DNA of 64,000 nucleotides from Bradysia coprophila. Taxonomy: Eukaryota > Arthropoda > Insecta > Diptera > Sciaridae. Position numbers and translations under genes: made by a program. The stretch is taken from NCBI RefSeq assembly GCF_014529535.1, contig NW_023503493.1:22963334-23027333 (forward strand), given 5' to 3'. Position 1 is the first letter of the stretch; each line of letters opens with the position of its first letter. Below the pieces are notes generated by a model. The model saw only the letters and a program-made list of their open reading frames with translations, did not search any database and was not told the DNA's origin. Of the stretch, positions 1 to 12,300 are shown one piece after another.

Positions 1-1602
1 GACCATTTCCAAAGCTCTTTGGCACGTCGACGTTATTCTGCGATCCTTTTTCTTTTTCGGTCTTGCGTGTTCCATTAAACAATGGATGGTTTTACCCGCA
101 GCCTCCAAATTATCACAAAATTTTGTTATGTCATCAGCGCAACCAGTCAAAATTTCCGGAGAGAGTTGAAAATCGTCCATCAGCAATTTCCGATGATCTG
201 TCATTTCGGCCAGACATTCTGGTGATATTTTTGTATTATTTTTATTAGCTGCTTCCAAACACAAAAGAATTTGTGCTAGTCGAACATCTTTGTCTTCGGA
301 AACGCCTCGTCGACATTTGTTGTTCTTAATGTCTTCTCTGCATGCTCTTGCCAGACCTTTGCTTACTTTGTAGTCGTGTGCAATAAGTTTGTCGCGACGC
401 AGCAGTTGCTCTTTACACAGAGATGACATGGTTTGATCATTTTTATTTCTAATCAGACATTTATACACGGCTCCCGTTCCCGGCCTTATGTCCGGACAAA
501 ATCGCCGTGTATCTTCCGTACACGCTAAGAATAACTTTTTATCGAGTCTCACATTGTCCGACTGTAGTTCAGACAAACGTAAAATGCCCTTCCTGTATTC
601 CTTTGTTAAATCGTCAATCTTGCTTTGTAAGAAGGCTAAAGTGTCAACTTGTGACAGAGTATTTTTATCGGTACTCAAACGTCCACAGAAATTTTCTTTA
701 ATGTCGCTTTCACAATCTCGTACAAATGATCCGATTAATCGAAAATCCGAAAATGCAACCCATTCCAGCTTTTGAATAACACTTCGACATCCGGCACTTT
801 TAATGTCATTTTGATGATCCAGTAAGCAGGCCAACATGTGTCCCGGCTCTTTAGTTACTTTACAGCTCATTTTAGGTAGATCATTTGCACAGACTTTTTG
901 TGTCAATCTGGCCACGTTAACATCTTCGAGAAGCTGTTGAAATAAAACATTTGTGTAAATTCGGATGACAGACTTTGCATCAATTAATGTGAGAAACTTT
1001 CATTGGTTTGCATTCATTAGAACATCATTTTCATAATTGAAGTAATGTTTCTAATTGAGTGATTACGTTGACAATGGAAAATAAAATGTGTTTTGAACGT
1101 TACATGACGTTAATGAAAACAGAGATAGGAAACGTAATCAATTTGATCCAATAAATTGAGCCAAAGAATATTTTTATTTAGACTAGATGGTGTAAAACCG
1201 TCGTTGAAGAAACAAACATTCGAATTTTTTTTAGGTAAAAATGTAAAAACATAAAAATTGTCCTACATTAATAACTCTCGATCTCGCTCTCAATATTTAA
1301 ATTGGAAATGGAATTCGATTATTTACTTCTGACGTATGAGACCAAATCGAGTGTTGGCATTCGTCCGGCAGAGACTCGATTTGTGATGTAAGAAACGTTT
1401 GTACGCATTCCAGAACGATTAAATCATCTGCATCGTCCGGTAAATTGCTGCACAAATTTTTTATTTCCCTACAAGCCGGTTCATTGATCAACTTTATGGG
1501 ACCATGAATTACGTTCCTCTTTATTCGCACATCTACACCATTCTCAGCTGTTATGTTTACAACGAACAATATTAAAAGAAATATTGCCACAGAGTTTATC
1601 AT
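1..1602 (-). CDS. GLG1: Golgi apparatus protein 1 (GLG1), 5' portion, two exons, runs off the window
   Basis: GLG1 is a type I Golgi membrane glycoprotein built of many cysteine-rich repeats that binds FGFs, E-selectin and TGF-beta precursors. Exon 1 is 1327-1602 and begins with ATG and a hydrophobic signal peptide (about residues 1-19). It continues into the first cysteine-rich repeat, with ACREIKNLCSN and VLECVQTFL. The donor is GTAAAT at 1326. Exon 2 starts after TTCAACAG at 933, in phase 0, and stays open to the window edge. It reads VCANDLPKMSCKV, then ACREDIKNNKCRRG, LCLEAANKNN and CLEAAN-type repeat borders, and ends ITSTCQRALEMV. The order and spacing of the C...C repeats match vertebrate and insect GLG1 residue for residue around the first intron. 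About 400 residues are visible; the remaining repeats, the membrane segment and the C-terminus lie before base 1. The 393-bp intron (934-1326) shows nothing else. Confidence 0.9.
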
Positions 1603-1841
1603 CTTTCATCACTTAATTATAAACAATTTATTCCTGTAGAATCGTGAACATTTCAACGAAAATCTTTCCAAAATAATTTCTTGTTTACGGCGACACTGTT
1701 AGACTTAAAATGCAAAAGATGAATATGAAAAAGGTTGACTTTAGAAACGTCATCGCATTTCCGAAGCACCAATAAAAAGTAGCCGTGTCAGACAGGTGCG
1801 TACACACACAATTTCACAACCATTTCGAGACCTTGATCATT

Positions 1842-2009
1842 CACTGACAAAAAAGATTTTATAATATTACCTGTGGCAGGTAATATTTCGCCAGGTAATC
1901 TTTTTTCTCATATAAAAATACATTGCAGGTAACTTTATTTTGTATGGAAAAGAAAGTTACCTAGAGTCAAATTATCTGCTACATGTAATATTCTACTTTT
2001 TTGTCAGTG
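1842..2009. mobile_element. MITE-like palindromic element, 168 bp
   Basis: The ends are inverted copies of CACTGACAAAAAAG. The interior is also imperfectly palindromic, with GTAATATT / AATATTAC and AAAGTTACCT pairs. There is no coding capacity. It fits a non-autonomous DNA transposon. Target-site duplication is unclear: only TT is shared at the two flanks. Confidence 0.6.
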
Positions 2010-2084
2010 TTAGACATAGTAGTTTTTTGTAAGGTACACATTAGGCTAGGTTAAATATACTCATCATTCCAACTAGTTACGCGT

Positions 2085-2411
2085 ATGCAAATATTTTATC
2101 TCCCTAGTGCGATAAAATACGTTCATACAGTACTGCATACGGGCGTCGTAAGTTGCAAATATCATCACTGAATCGTTATATACTATTAAGATGATATTTG
2201 CAACTTGAACTAGTGCGATAAAAACCTTTGCAAATCCTTTATCGCCCTAGTGCGATAAAACACGTTCATTCGGCATCGCACTCAGACGGCGTAAGTTGTC
2301 AATTGCCTTACTGAGTTGCATAAATTTCGTTTATCTTTGAGGAAGATTATATCCCTTGCCTTGCCTTCGGCTGGGGGTGCCATCCTCCAGCTCCGCAATA
2401 AACGAAATTCC
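2085..2411. repeat. Cluster of direct and inverted repeats in the GLG1-hexosaminidase spacer
   Basis: The motif CCTAGTGCGATAAAA followed by ACGTTCAT occurs near 2104 and again near 2250, so a unit of about 145 bp is duplicated. Between the copies lies a hairpin at 2151-2205 (AGTTGCAAATATCATC paired with its complement). At 2327-2411 a second hairpin has arms AATTTCGTTTAT / ATAAACGAAATT and a GC-rich apex with CCTTCGGC. The rest of the 1603-2656 spacer shows no gene. Confidence 0.55.
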
Positions 2412-2600
2412 CCGCAGATACACAATATATAAAACGTGCTGAGTGAATACGTTTGAAATAAAGACCGAAGTTTTCAACCGCAGGCGAAACGCATAACACC
2501 GCAACGTTTATTGAATCTTTGGCTTTGTGTTAATCAAAATATATTCAATAGATTTGTATACAAAATCTAAACCTCTTACTTCTGAAAACCAGTAACATTA

Positions 2601-2606
2601 TTTATT
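2601..2606 (-). promoter_or_regulatory. Poly(A) signal AATAAA for the hexosaminidase gene
   Basis: AATAAA on the minus strand, about 50 bp beyond the hexosaminidase stop at 2657. An overlapping second copy lies next to it at 2605. Confidence 0.5.
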
Positions 2607-2656
2607 TATTCTTAATACACTGAATAACCAAAGAAGTCTTTTGTTGCATAATTAAT

Positions 2657-5123
2657 TCACATCCTAGATAAAACTGATACTAGTAGTGCACCCATAATCA
2701 ATGACACGGTGATTGATGCTTTGCTTCCACTTCCATAACTAACATTGACTCGTGGGAGTACTCCATACTTTTCACTACCATGGCAATATCCATTGTAGAT
2801 TGGCTGAGCAGGAACGCCTCGCCTGTGTAGGAATTTTATTTTAATTTATTTTTTCGAATCACATTATAAAAATTAACCATAAAAGGCGACATCGGTGTTC
2901 ATCTAAACGATGCTTAGCATCAGCAGTCGTGCTTGAATTAACAGGTGACCACAGTCGCTCTGCCACGGCTCCTACAAATGGAAATAGTCGTGGAATAATG
3001 TTCGTTGCATCGACATATTCAGCCCAGAGTGCAGCCTCTCCGCCAAGAACTAATTGAGCTTCTTCGGATGTTACTGTGTGATGATTTATAAATATTGTGA
3101 AATAAAATGGTCGACAGAGTTTAACAACTGAAAAATAGACTCACTGTTCGGCAAGATTGGTTCGCACTCATAATATGCCTTCCAACTTTCTCCGTAATTT
3201 ATATAATTCAAATACCAACACGATGACAACAACACTTGATATCCACCTTTTATTGCTCTCTGGCGCCGAATACAATTACGCATTGTTTTTAGAGAGTTGT
3301 GTGGAAAAGTCTAATAAAAAAATTCATTTTACCTCCATATATGGTTCCCACGGATCATCCTCACTACCTCCTTTCCATACTTGAAGAATCACATCTTTTT
3401 CAGGCTAAAAATTCGTATAGAATTTACAGTCAGCAGTAAACGAATTGTATAAACTACACTTACTACTACACCAAACTCTATCGGATCATGCCAAATTATC
3501 GGATGTCCGCCAATATTTTTTAAATTTTCCAATACTCTTCTAGTGTAATATTGTTGAACTTCTTTCATTTCCGTAAAACTGTTATTGCGATCATGAAGAT
3601 TTTTATTTTTTTTGTGTAAAATTGTATAAGTACCTCATCCATTCCAAGATGAACATATTTATCCTTTGACACGCTTTCAACAATTTCTTTGAGGAAATCA
3701 GTCATGAATGTATAAGTGTTTTCATCCATAGGATTTAAAATTTCATAGGCAGCGTGATTGGGATAGTTTGCCGTTCCAGCGTTAATACCATCCCCAAAAC
3801 ATGGCGTTATCAGACCTTATTGGCACAAAGCGACATTACTAAATATTTACGAACACCAATGAAGTGAACTTATACTTGGAAAAGCCTTGCCAAAACCTTG
3901 AGTGTGACCCGGTGTATCAAACTCCAATATCACTCTGATGCCACGATCTCTTGCAAAGTCAATTATATGTTTTACATCAGACGGATCGTACACTAATTCC
4001 GGCAAGTAGGCTCCCTTGAAAAAATTCAACATTTTGCTGTAGTTATTCAATTGATTCACTTCAGCAATGCTAACCTTTTTCGATAGTTCCGGATATTTAA
4101 CGCTAACGAAAGGAAAACTTTGGTCGTCAACAATATGCCAATGCAGTACATTCAACTTGTTGTAAGACAGTGACTCAATTACTTGCTCTATTATGGTAGA
4201 TAATGTCGGGCAGAATCAATCATTAAACCTCTGTGGGGAAATCGGGGATGATCTCGTATTACTGTTTCATTGACAAAACGATGACTCGATTCACCATCCG
4301 TCCAAATCAACTGAGAAAACGTTTCTAATCCTCTTAAAGCACCCCACACTGTTTTCGCTGCAATTTTAGCCCTTCCTTCCGCACTCGCCGATGACACGGT
4401 TAAATTATCTAAATGTTTGATTAAAATACTAAAAGTTATTTACTCAATATACACTCTATTAAAGTCTATGCTGAGAGACACATTATTATCTATAAGAAAA
4501 ACTCAAGTGCTACAATCAGCATCATTAAATTTTGAACGTTGCGTCATTATTCAAAAACCTAGCTTTTGCAAAAAACATTTTTGAAGTGATCATGGTAGTA
4601 ATGCTCTTAGAGGATTACTAGCGGGCTACAGACACTGGTAGAATTAAAAAATCTCATTTACAAGCCTCATAATCGATGTCCGTATTCAGTTGTGGGTACT
4701 CATCGCAAAGATTCACCAACGGATCACGAGCGATTTCGATTTCAACCGTTGTTAGAAGAGGTAAATCAGTGTCAGGTGTAATAGTTAGGTTGCGAAACAA
4801 AAACTCCCATGAATATCGTTGTATGGCACGATTGAGAATAGCACAACCGTCAACGTTGGCCTTATACGAAAATGAATCCTTTGACGCAATTGAAACGACA
4901 TTTTCCGTTTTCCCCCAGTAATTGGGTAGTGGCCACAAACTGCCTGGAGGCGATGGATTGCCCTTCAGAAACAAAAAACTATTTTCTTCTTTTCGTCATG
5001 TTGACAAAAATTTTCTCGATATACCTCTAAAGGAAGTCTTGCTGCTAGCTGCGATAGATGTCCTTCTGTCGATGTTGACAGAGTAAAAAGGAGTAAAATG
5101 CCACTATTTAACTTCAACCACAT
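2657..5123 (-). CDS. Beta-N-acetylhexosaminidase (glycoside hydrolase 20), possibly a decaying copy
   Basis: GH20 enzymes remove terminal GlcNAc or GalNAc from chitin fragments and N-glycans by substrate-assisted catalysis. Exons by homology: 5025-5123 (ATG, signal peptide with a GILLLFTLS core), 4662-4962, 3876-4408, 3634-3815, a block ending near 3461, 3333-3404, 3145-3259, 2878-3073 and 2657-2822. Landmarks in order: [45 protein letters not shown] joined to LITPCFGDG, the catalytic Asp-Glu in [37 protein letters not shown] and the Cys pair RCRLL / GYC. After the last Cys comes a tail of about 35 residues ending in a hydrophobic stretch ([13 protein letters not shown]), which resembles a GPI-anchor signal. 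Oddities: a frame break between DSARHYLP and TIIEQVIE near 4195; absence of the conserved Cys-Trp segment after Asp-Glu near 3577-3634; and a frame mismatch there. The family call is sure; whether the gene is functional is not. Confidence 0.88.
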
Positions 5124-6315
5124 TGTTCAAACACGACTGGCTGATTAAAAATGAAAATATGAACTGAACATCAATAGATCTCTTAAAATATGGTCGAGTA
5201 CTTAGCCAATAACTAAGATTAGATTAAGTGTAAGACATAATCGTTTATAAAAGCGGAACTCTATAGCCAAAGAAAAACGATAATATGACAAGTTGTTGTG
5301 GAGCGAAAACACCACAACGAACGGTAGGATAAGTGATTCGCTCTATTTATTCATGTCACAATTTATGAAGTAAAAGATTTTGCGTCGCACTTTATACGAA
5401 ATAAGTAAAACTTCGGTTAGATGTGCGGTAGCTTTAACAGTTGCCACAGTGGCCAGTCGACGTTCTAGACAGCACAATTGGTTCAACAGTTTTATGGAAG
5501 GTGGGTTGTTCGCTAATGAAAGAGTCAACAGACTATATTAGTAACCTTATACGTACACTTTATTTCGAATATCATACCAAATTGCAAGTGGTAACTCGCA
5601 GAACGCTCAGTATAAACGAGGCATGGTCAAATTGTGATGTTCTTCTCTTATTTGTGGGTAAATTATTTTTTATTTACCAAAAAAAAAAAAAAATGACAAA
5701 ATGAATCTGACCAAAAACTAAAGTCTTCCATTATACTGTAGAGGAGAGAGCGACTACACCAGTAACACTTTCGTAATCAACATGATTTCGTTCAATTATC
5801 AAAATAAGGGTTAAGGTTTTAATTTTAATAGCAGCTCTAATCTTATGATCTTTAAATGCACAATCTGTGTGGATATAAAAAACTACATTATACTCTACTC
5901 CTTCATTTGTTAAATAAAATTAAGTGAATTAGTATCTCAAACCACAACAACTCTCATTTCTGAAAACATTATAGACTTTCTCTCTTTCCGAGCCGTGGGT
6001 ATGTTTACACCAAATAGTGTTTATATTTGGACGAAACTATACCCAGGTACCCACATTCCTCTATAATATGAATTCACCACGACGTAAAGCAAAAATTTGC
6101 TGTCAAACAGAAAATGTTGTGTACCGACGCATAAGTCAAAAAAAAATTGTTTTTGGCACGTTTATCGTTCGTTGGTGTACATTTTTCTCATACGTAAAAT
6201 TTGTTGTTAAAAAGAAATAAAAGATAATTTGGCTAGCGATTTAGAACATTAATTAGTTTAAGTGAAAGTTTATAATTTTAATTTTTGAAGCAACAATTTA
6301 CGCAACGAGGATAAA
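5124..6315. other. Divergent spacer between the hexosaminidase and myosin V genes
   Basis: 1.2 kb with no gene or clear repeat that I can see. It must hold both promoters. Short open frames here have no recognisable domains, and a poly(A) run sits at 5679-5692. Confidence 0.5.
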
Positions 6316-9300
6316 ATGTCTTCAACGAAATTATACACAAAGGTAAGGAAAGGTGATTGTATGGATTCTTTCGCTGTTTTGTGGCTATAACCTTGAAAGT
6401 GAAAACATTTTTTTTTTCTTCGAATCTTCTGTTTGTTTTAATTATAATTCGTTTTGTGCTGTATAATCCTAATAAATAATTTGACTCGAAAACAAACGGC
6501 TCACTTTATGATAACATGAGAAACTGTCATTTAAGTGATCCAAAATAATTCAATCAAAAGCTATTGTGTTTACAAATGAATAACCTACTTTTTTCTCAAA
6601 ATTGAAATTCATTTCTTTGACGTTGTTCTTTCTTATTTGTTTAACAATATTTGTATATTGTATTGTATTTATATGTTCCACGATTCAATGCCGATTTTAT
6701 TGAATATTCAAACGACCAGGAAAATACTGAAAGAGGTGATTCATTCACACGGTGTTATGTGATAAACCACAACAAAAATTTTGGTTGAAAAGATAAGAAT
6801 TCACTATACTTATATCGACTGCTACGGTTATTTTAAGTGTATAATTACAAAGTACCAAAACTCGTAGGGCTTACTGTATGGAATTGTTGAATCACAATGA
6901 GAATCATTGTACGTTTAATTGCTTGTGTAAATATCTTAAATCGTTTCACCTGATATATTCGGCTGTTTGTTTGATGTATTGTCATAAATATTGTTGTGTT
7001 TATTTACCGGAGACTCTTCACAGTTGTGATTCTTGAAAAATTGTATTTTGAGTGAATTTGTTCATCTGTATGTGCAATATATGGGCGGCATAACAGTTTC
7101 AACTGTTTAATAATAGTAAGTCGTAACAATGAAGATTGGAGAGTACATACCTAAAAATGTTCAATGTGATCGTCAAAGTGGTTACCGTTATACCGTTAGG
7201 GAAAAGTGAAGCAACTCAGTCTTAGTTTTCCTTCTTTTATTACATTTTAGTCGATTTGCGTAACAAGCGTAAATTTGCGAGCCAGTCTTTCAGAAATAAG
7301 GACAATTGTTTGCCTGATAGAAGTAGAGATGAATGTTTTCTAGCTTGCATTGGCTATAATTTTATGTATTTTCTGTTCATTTAACAACTAAAGCTTTACG
7401 AGTTTGTGGCGGAGCTTACCACTAAATCCTACTAACTTTCTTACTGGTTTTAGCCTAGACCAACTTCAATAACCAGTAGCGAAAAAAATTACTACAAGTG
7501 CACAAGTTTTTCAACCGATTTCTAAATCCTCTCCCTTGCCCTATATTCAGGATGCACGAATATGGATCCAAGCTACAGATCCGAGCCTTGTTTGGGAGGG
7601 TGCAATGCTTACCGCGCACTATACGCCAGAATCCAAAGTAATTCATTTACTAACAGACGCAGGCGTCTCAAAAACAATTCCAATAAAAAACGAAGACACA
7701 GACTTGCCACCACTACGAAATCCTGCCATACTGATTGGTCAAAATGATCTCACTGCATTGTCGTACTTGCATGAACCGGACGTGCTGCATAATCTCGAAG
7801 TCAGGTAAAGGGTTCGAAATTTGCTGTAACCAGAACCGTGTATACCAATAACCTTTCGTTTTAGGTTTTGCGGCCGACAAGCTATTTACACATATTGTGG
7901 CATCATATTGGTTGCAATCAATCCGTATGCCGAATTACCATTATATGGACCCGATATGATTCGAGCGTATCGCGGTCATGCCATGGGTGAATTGGAACCG
8001 CATATATTCGCTGTGGCTGAGGAAGCATACGCTAAGTTAGAGCGAGAAAAGTGTGATCTTAGTATTATTGTTAGCGGAGAATCAGGCGCTGGAAAAACCG
8101 TTTCCGCCAAATACGCGATGAGATATTTTGCAGCTGTCGGTGGTAGTGAATCCGAGACGCAAATCGAAAAGAAAGTATTGGCCAGTAGTCCGATTATGGA
8201 AGCAATTGGCAATGCTAAAACCACTCGAAACGATAATAGTTCGAGATTTGGTAAATTTACGAAACTTCTGTTCACCAATTATTTGAATGTAATGTCGTTG
8301 ACGGGCGCTACCATGCAGACGTATTTGTTGGAAAAGTCTAGAGTTGTGTTTCAAGCTCCAGGCGAACGAAATTATCACATATTCTATCAATTGTGCTCTG
8401 CTAGAGATCAATGGCCCGAATTGATGTTGGGTAAATTGTTGTGATTGCAAATGTCTGGACAGTTCCTTACGGATTCTATATTCGCAGATCATCAAGACAA
8501 GTTTCGATTCCTAAATCAAGGTAACTCGCCAGATATAGCGAGGGTCTCGGACCTTGAACAATTTACCGAAACAATAGGAGCGCTGAATACACTTGGATTT
8601 ACTCAGGGCGAGGTAATTTACTTGACATTGTCAGACAGTTGGTATCAGTGGATTAAATTTTGATTTTTAGGTGAATGACATCGTAAAAGTTTTGGCTTCC
8701 ATTCTTCATCTGGGGAACATCGAATTTTTTCTTTCGAATAGAAAAAATTCCAAAGAATCCGATAACGATGGATGCTCTGTCAACGTAAAACAATTATCTT
8801 CCATTCAATTATTTCACTTTTTCACTTATTTTCATCTCGTTTGCTTCAGGCGGACGATTTGCATTTGAACCTGTTCAGCGACATTCTCAAATTGAACGTT
8901 GATGATCTGCAGAAGTGGTTAATTCACAAACAAATCGAATCGATGAATGAAACTGTTCTCATTCCGATAAACTTATCCACTTCTGAAGCAGCTCGGGATG
9001 CCCTTGCGAAACACATTTACGCGAAATTGTTTCAGTACATCGTCAACGTGATCAACAAGAGTTTGGTCAGCGGCAAAACACAAAATTGTTTCATCGGCGT
9101 GTTGGATATTTACGGTTTCGAGACATTCGAAACGAACTCGTTCGAACAGTTTTGCATTAATTATGCAAACGAGAAGTTAGTACATTAACAATTGTAAAAT
9201 GGTCCTGAAGATGCCTACATTATCGGCTGTTTTATTCAGGTTACAACAGCAATTCAACCAGCACGTGTTCAAATTGGAGCAGGAAGAGTATCTCAAAGAG

Positions 9301-12300
9301 GGAATCGTCTGGACTATGATCGATTTTTATGATAATCAGCCGTGCATTGATTTGATTGAATCTAAACTGGGCATTTTGGATTTATTGGATGAGGAGTGTC
9401 GGGTATGTATATTTGCAACTCGAACGCGTTATTCTGATAAGTTCTTCACATGTAATTCTAATTCCAATGACAGATGCCCAAGGGATCGGACGAGTCGTGG
9501 GTTGGTAAATTAATAGAGAAATGTTCCAAGTACAAGCACTTCGATAAGCCGCGATTCGGAACAAATTGTGAGTTGTCATTAAGCCAATTTGTTGTTTTGT
9601 GAATTCAATTCCATTCCATCGTTGCGTAGCGTTCTTCGTTAAACACTTTTCCGATACCGTGGAGTATGATGCATTTAGCTTTCTGGAGAAAAATCGCGAC
9701 ACCATTGTCTGCGAGAATCCGAAATGGATTTCTTACGAAAATTGATGGAACTCGACGACTGCGATGATGCTAAACAAAATAAATCGAATACGTCGCTGAG
9801 CGGACGGGTCGTGATTAGTGCATCGAAGTCATTGGTAAGTTAAAATTCGAATTTGTTGGAAGTCTGTTGAATGTCATAAACAGAAATGCGTCAATTTAAC
9901 TGAAATTTGAAATTAATTTTCAGAATGCAACACCGGGAAAGAACAGAGTTAGTTTTTGATTCGTTTTATTTGTTTGGTTGCATGACATGGTTGTGGGTTT
10001 TTTTTCTATTTGAATGGACTATTGGGAGGGGACTAAGTATATGGACCTGGACGTTATTGCTCGGCACTATGCATTGAACGTCAATGAACTGTTTACAATT
10101 GATAATTCCTAAGAAACAAATTCCGTCGACGAAATCTAACATCGAGCGAAAGTATCTGAACCTTTGATCGGCGGTCATTCAAAAAACTCTTCATGTCAGG
10201 GCTGAATGGAAACTGTCCCTTTTATAGACGATAGTGCCGGAGATGAGCTTGAAAACTGCATGTTCCTAATATCGATCGCTTGCGGGTCCGTCCATCATCT
10301 TTCGTTCACATATTTACAACTTAGACTTTGCCGCAATGAGAATTTGTAATGAAATTCGTTTTCTAATCATGTCCAGATGACCGAGGTGTCAGTCCAAATG
10401 TTTCTATACTCCAAATATAACGCCTCACATCTTCTTTTGTGAGCATGTAACCTAACCTTGTTGTACTAACACGCATGATCTAACTTATTTGCACCGAATT
10501 CTTTTCGGGAAAACTAAAATATTGTTTTCGATTTACTTACAGTCTCTGCCATCCAGGCAACATCGGCAATCGGTTGGTTCGCAGTTTCGGGAGAGCTTAA
10601 GTATGCTCATCCAAACACTTCACGCGACCACTCCGCACTACGTTCGTTGCATAAAAGTGAGTACACGTAAACTATATCCGATTTTATCGAAAATCTCACA
10701 TTCTTGTTCACATTTCCCATTCCACACAGCCCAACGAAGAGAAAAAAGCGTTCAAATGGGAACCAACTAAAATTGTTCAACAGTTAAGAGCTTGTGGCGT
10801 TCTAGAAACAGTGCGCATATCGGCAGCTGGGTTTCCATCACGCTGGCAATACGATGATTTCTATGCCAGGTATCGATTACTCTGCAAAAGTTCGCAAATT
10901 GCTGAGTACGATTTTAAGGAAACATCTACTCGAATTATTAACAATTGGATTCACGACGATGATAAATACCGAATATTCTTTCGAGCGGGGCAGGTGGCGT
11001 ATTTGGAACAGGTTCGCCTGGACGTTCGAAAGAAATGTATTATCGTGGTTCAGTCGATGGTGCGACGATTTGTTTATCGTCACAGGTACAATAGGTTACG
11101 TAAATCAGTGTTGGGTATACAACGATACGCACGAGGTTACATCGCTAGAAGGTAAACGGATGTTTGGCTTCTTTTTTCCAGTTCGATGTTTCATTTCATT
11201 TACAACACAGGAAAGCCGATCAACTGCGAAAAAATCGTGCCGCTGTCACCGTACAGCGTTATGTCAGAGGATGGGTTGTTCGAAGCAAATACATTCAAAC
11301 ACGAAAATCGGTACTTGGTATTCAAAAGTATGGTCGAGGTCTGTTGGCGCGGCGTCAGTTCAAAGCTAATTTGGATAATTACAAGGTATATGAGGGTGGA
11401 ATGATTCGATTAGTTCTTTCTTCGTTGTACTGACAGTCGCACCATTTCCATCACAGGCAACTCAAATTCAACGATTGTGCCGTGGCTACCTGGCACGCGT
11501 GGCTTACAAATCTAAATTGAGAAAGATTATTATCTGCCAGTCGGCGATTCGTCGATTCTTGGCAAAACGTTTGTATAAGAAAATGAAAGCCGAAGCTCGC
11601 ACCATTTCGCATATGCAAAAGATGTACAAAGGATTGGAAAACAAAATCATTTCAATGCAGCAACGAATCGATGAATTGAACAAGGAAAATGTGCAGCTAA
11701 AGACGAAAAATACGGAGATTCCAGAGCTCAAATCGAAATTGGAAGCAATGAAAAACATGGAAAATGAGTTGAAAACCGTTCGTACCGAGTCTGCGAAGAA
11801 AGATGATGCTATGGTTACAATTCGCCAGCAATTGGAGAATGAACGCGACGAAAAAATGAACATTCTCGAGGACAGAGCGGTCGCTGAACAAGAGTGGAAT
11901 AACCAGAAGCAAACGTGGAGAGTGGAAAATGAGGAGCTGAAAAAGCAAGTACACGAAATGATCGAGTTCGCTAAAAAGGAAGACAATGGTAGGAGACTTC
12001 TACATTACCTTTATCCAGAAATTCCTAATTTTAACCACTTCCAGTCACCACTACACAAAAAAGTCGTATCCTTTCGGAAGTCGATAACAATGAAATCCAT
12101 CAAGCATACCAACGTGCCATCAAAGACAAAGAGAATTTGGAAAGTGACAACTACCTTTTTCGAAATGAAATCGATCGTTTATGTCACCTAGTTCCGAAAG
12201 GTAGCATCACACATTCCCGTTCAGTCAGCAATGCATCCAGCATTACTATCGATGAAGACTTTGGCTATTCGTCAACGAGGAATACTTTAGAGGTGAAAAG

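Noticed and set aside
11504-11986. 160-codon antisense open frame in myosin V
   Set aside because: Antisense shadow of the coiled-coil exon, Phe/Ser-rich as expected from the complement of Lys/Glu codons.
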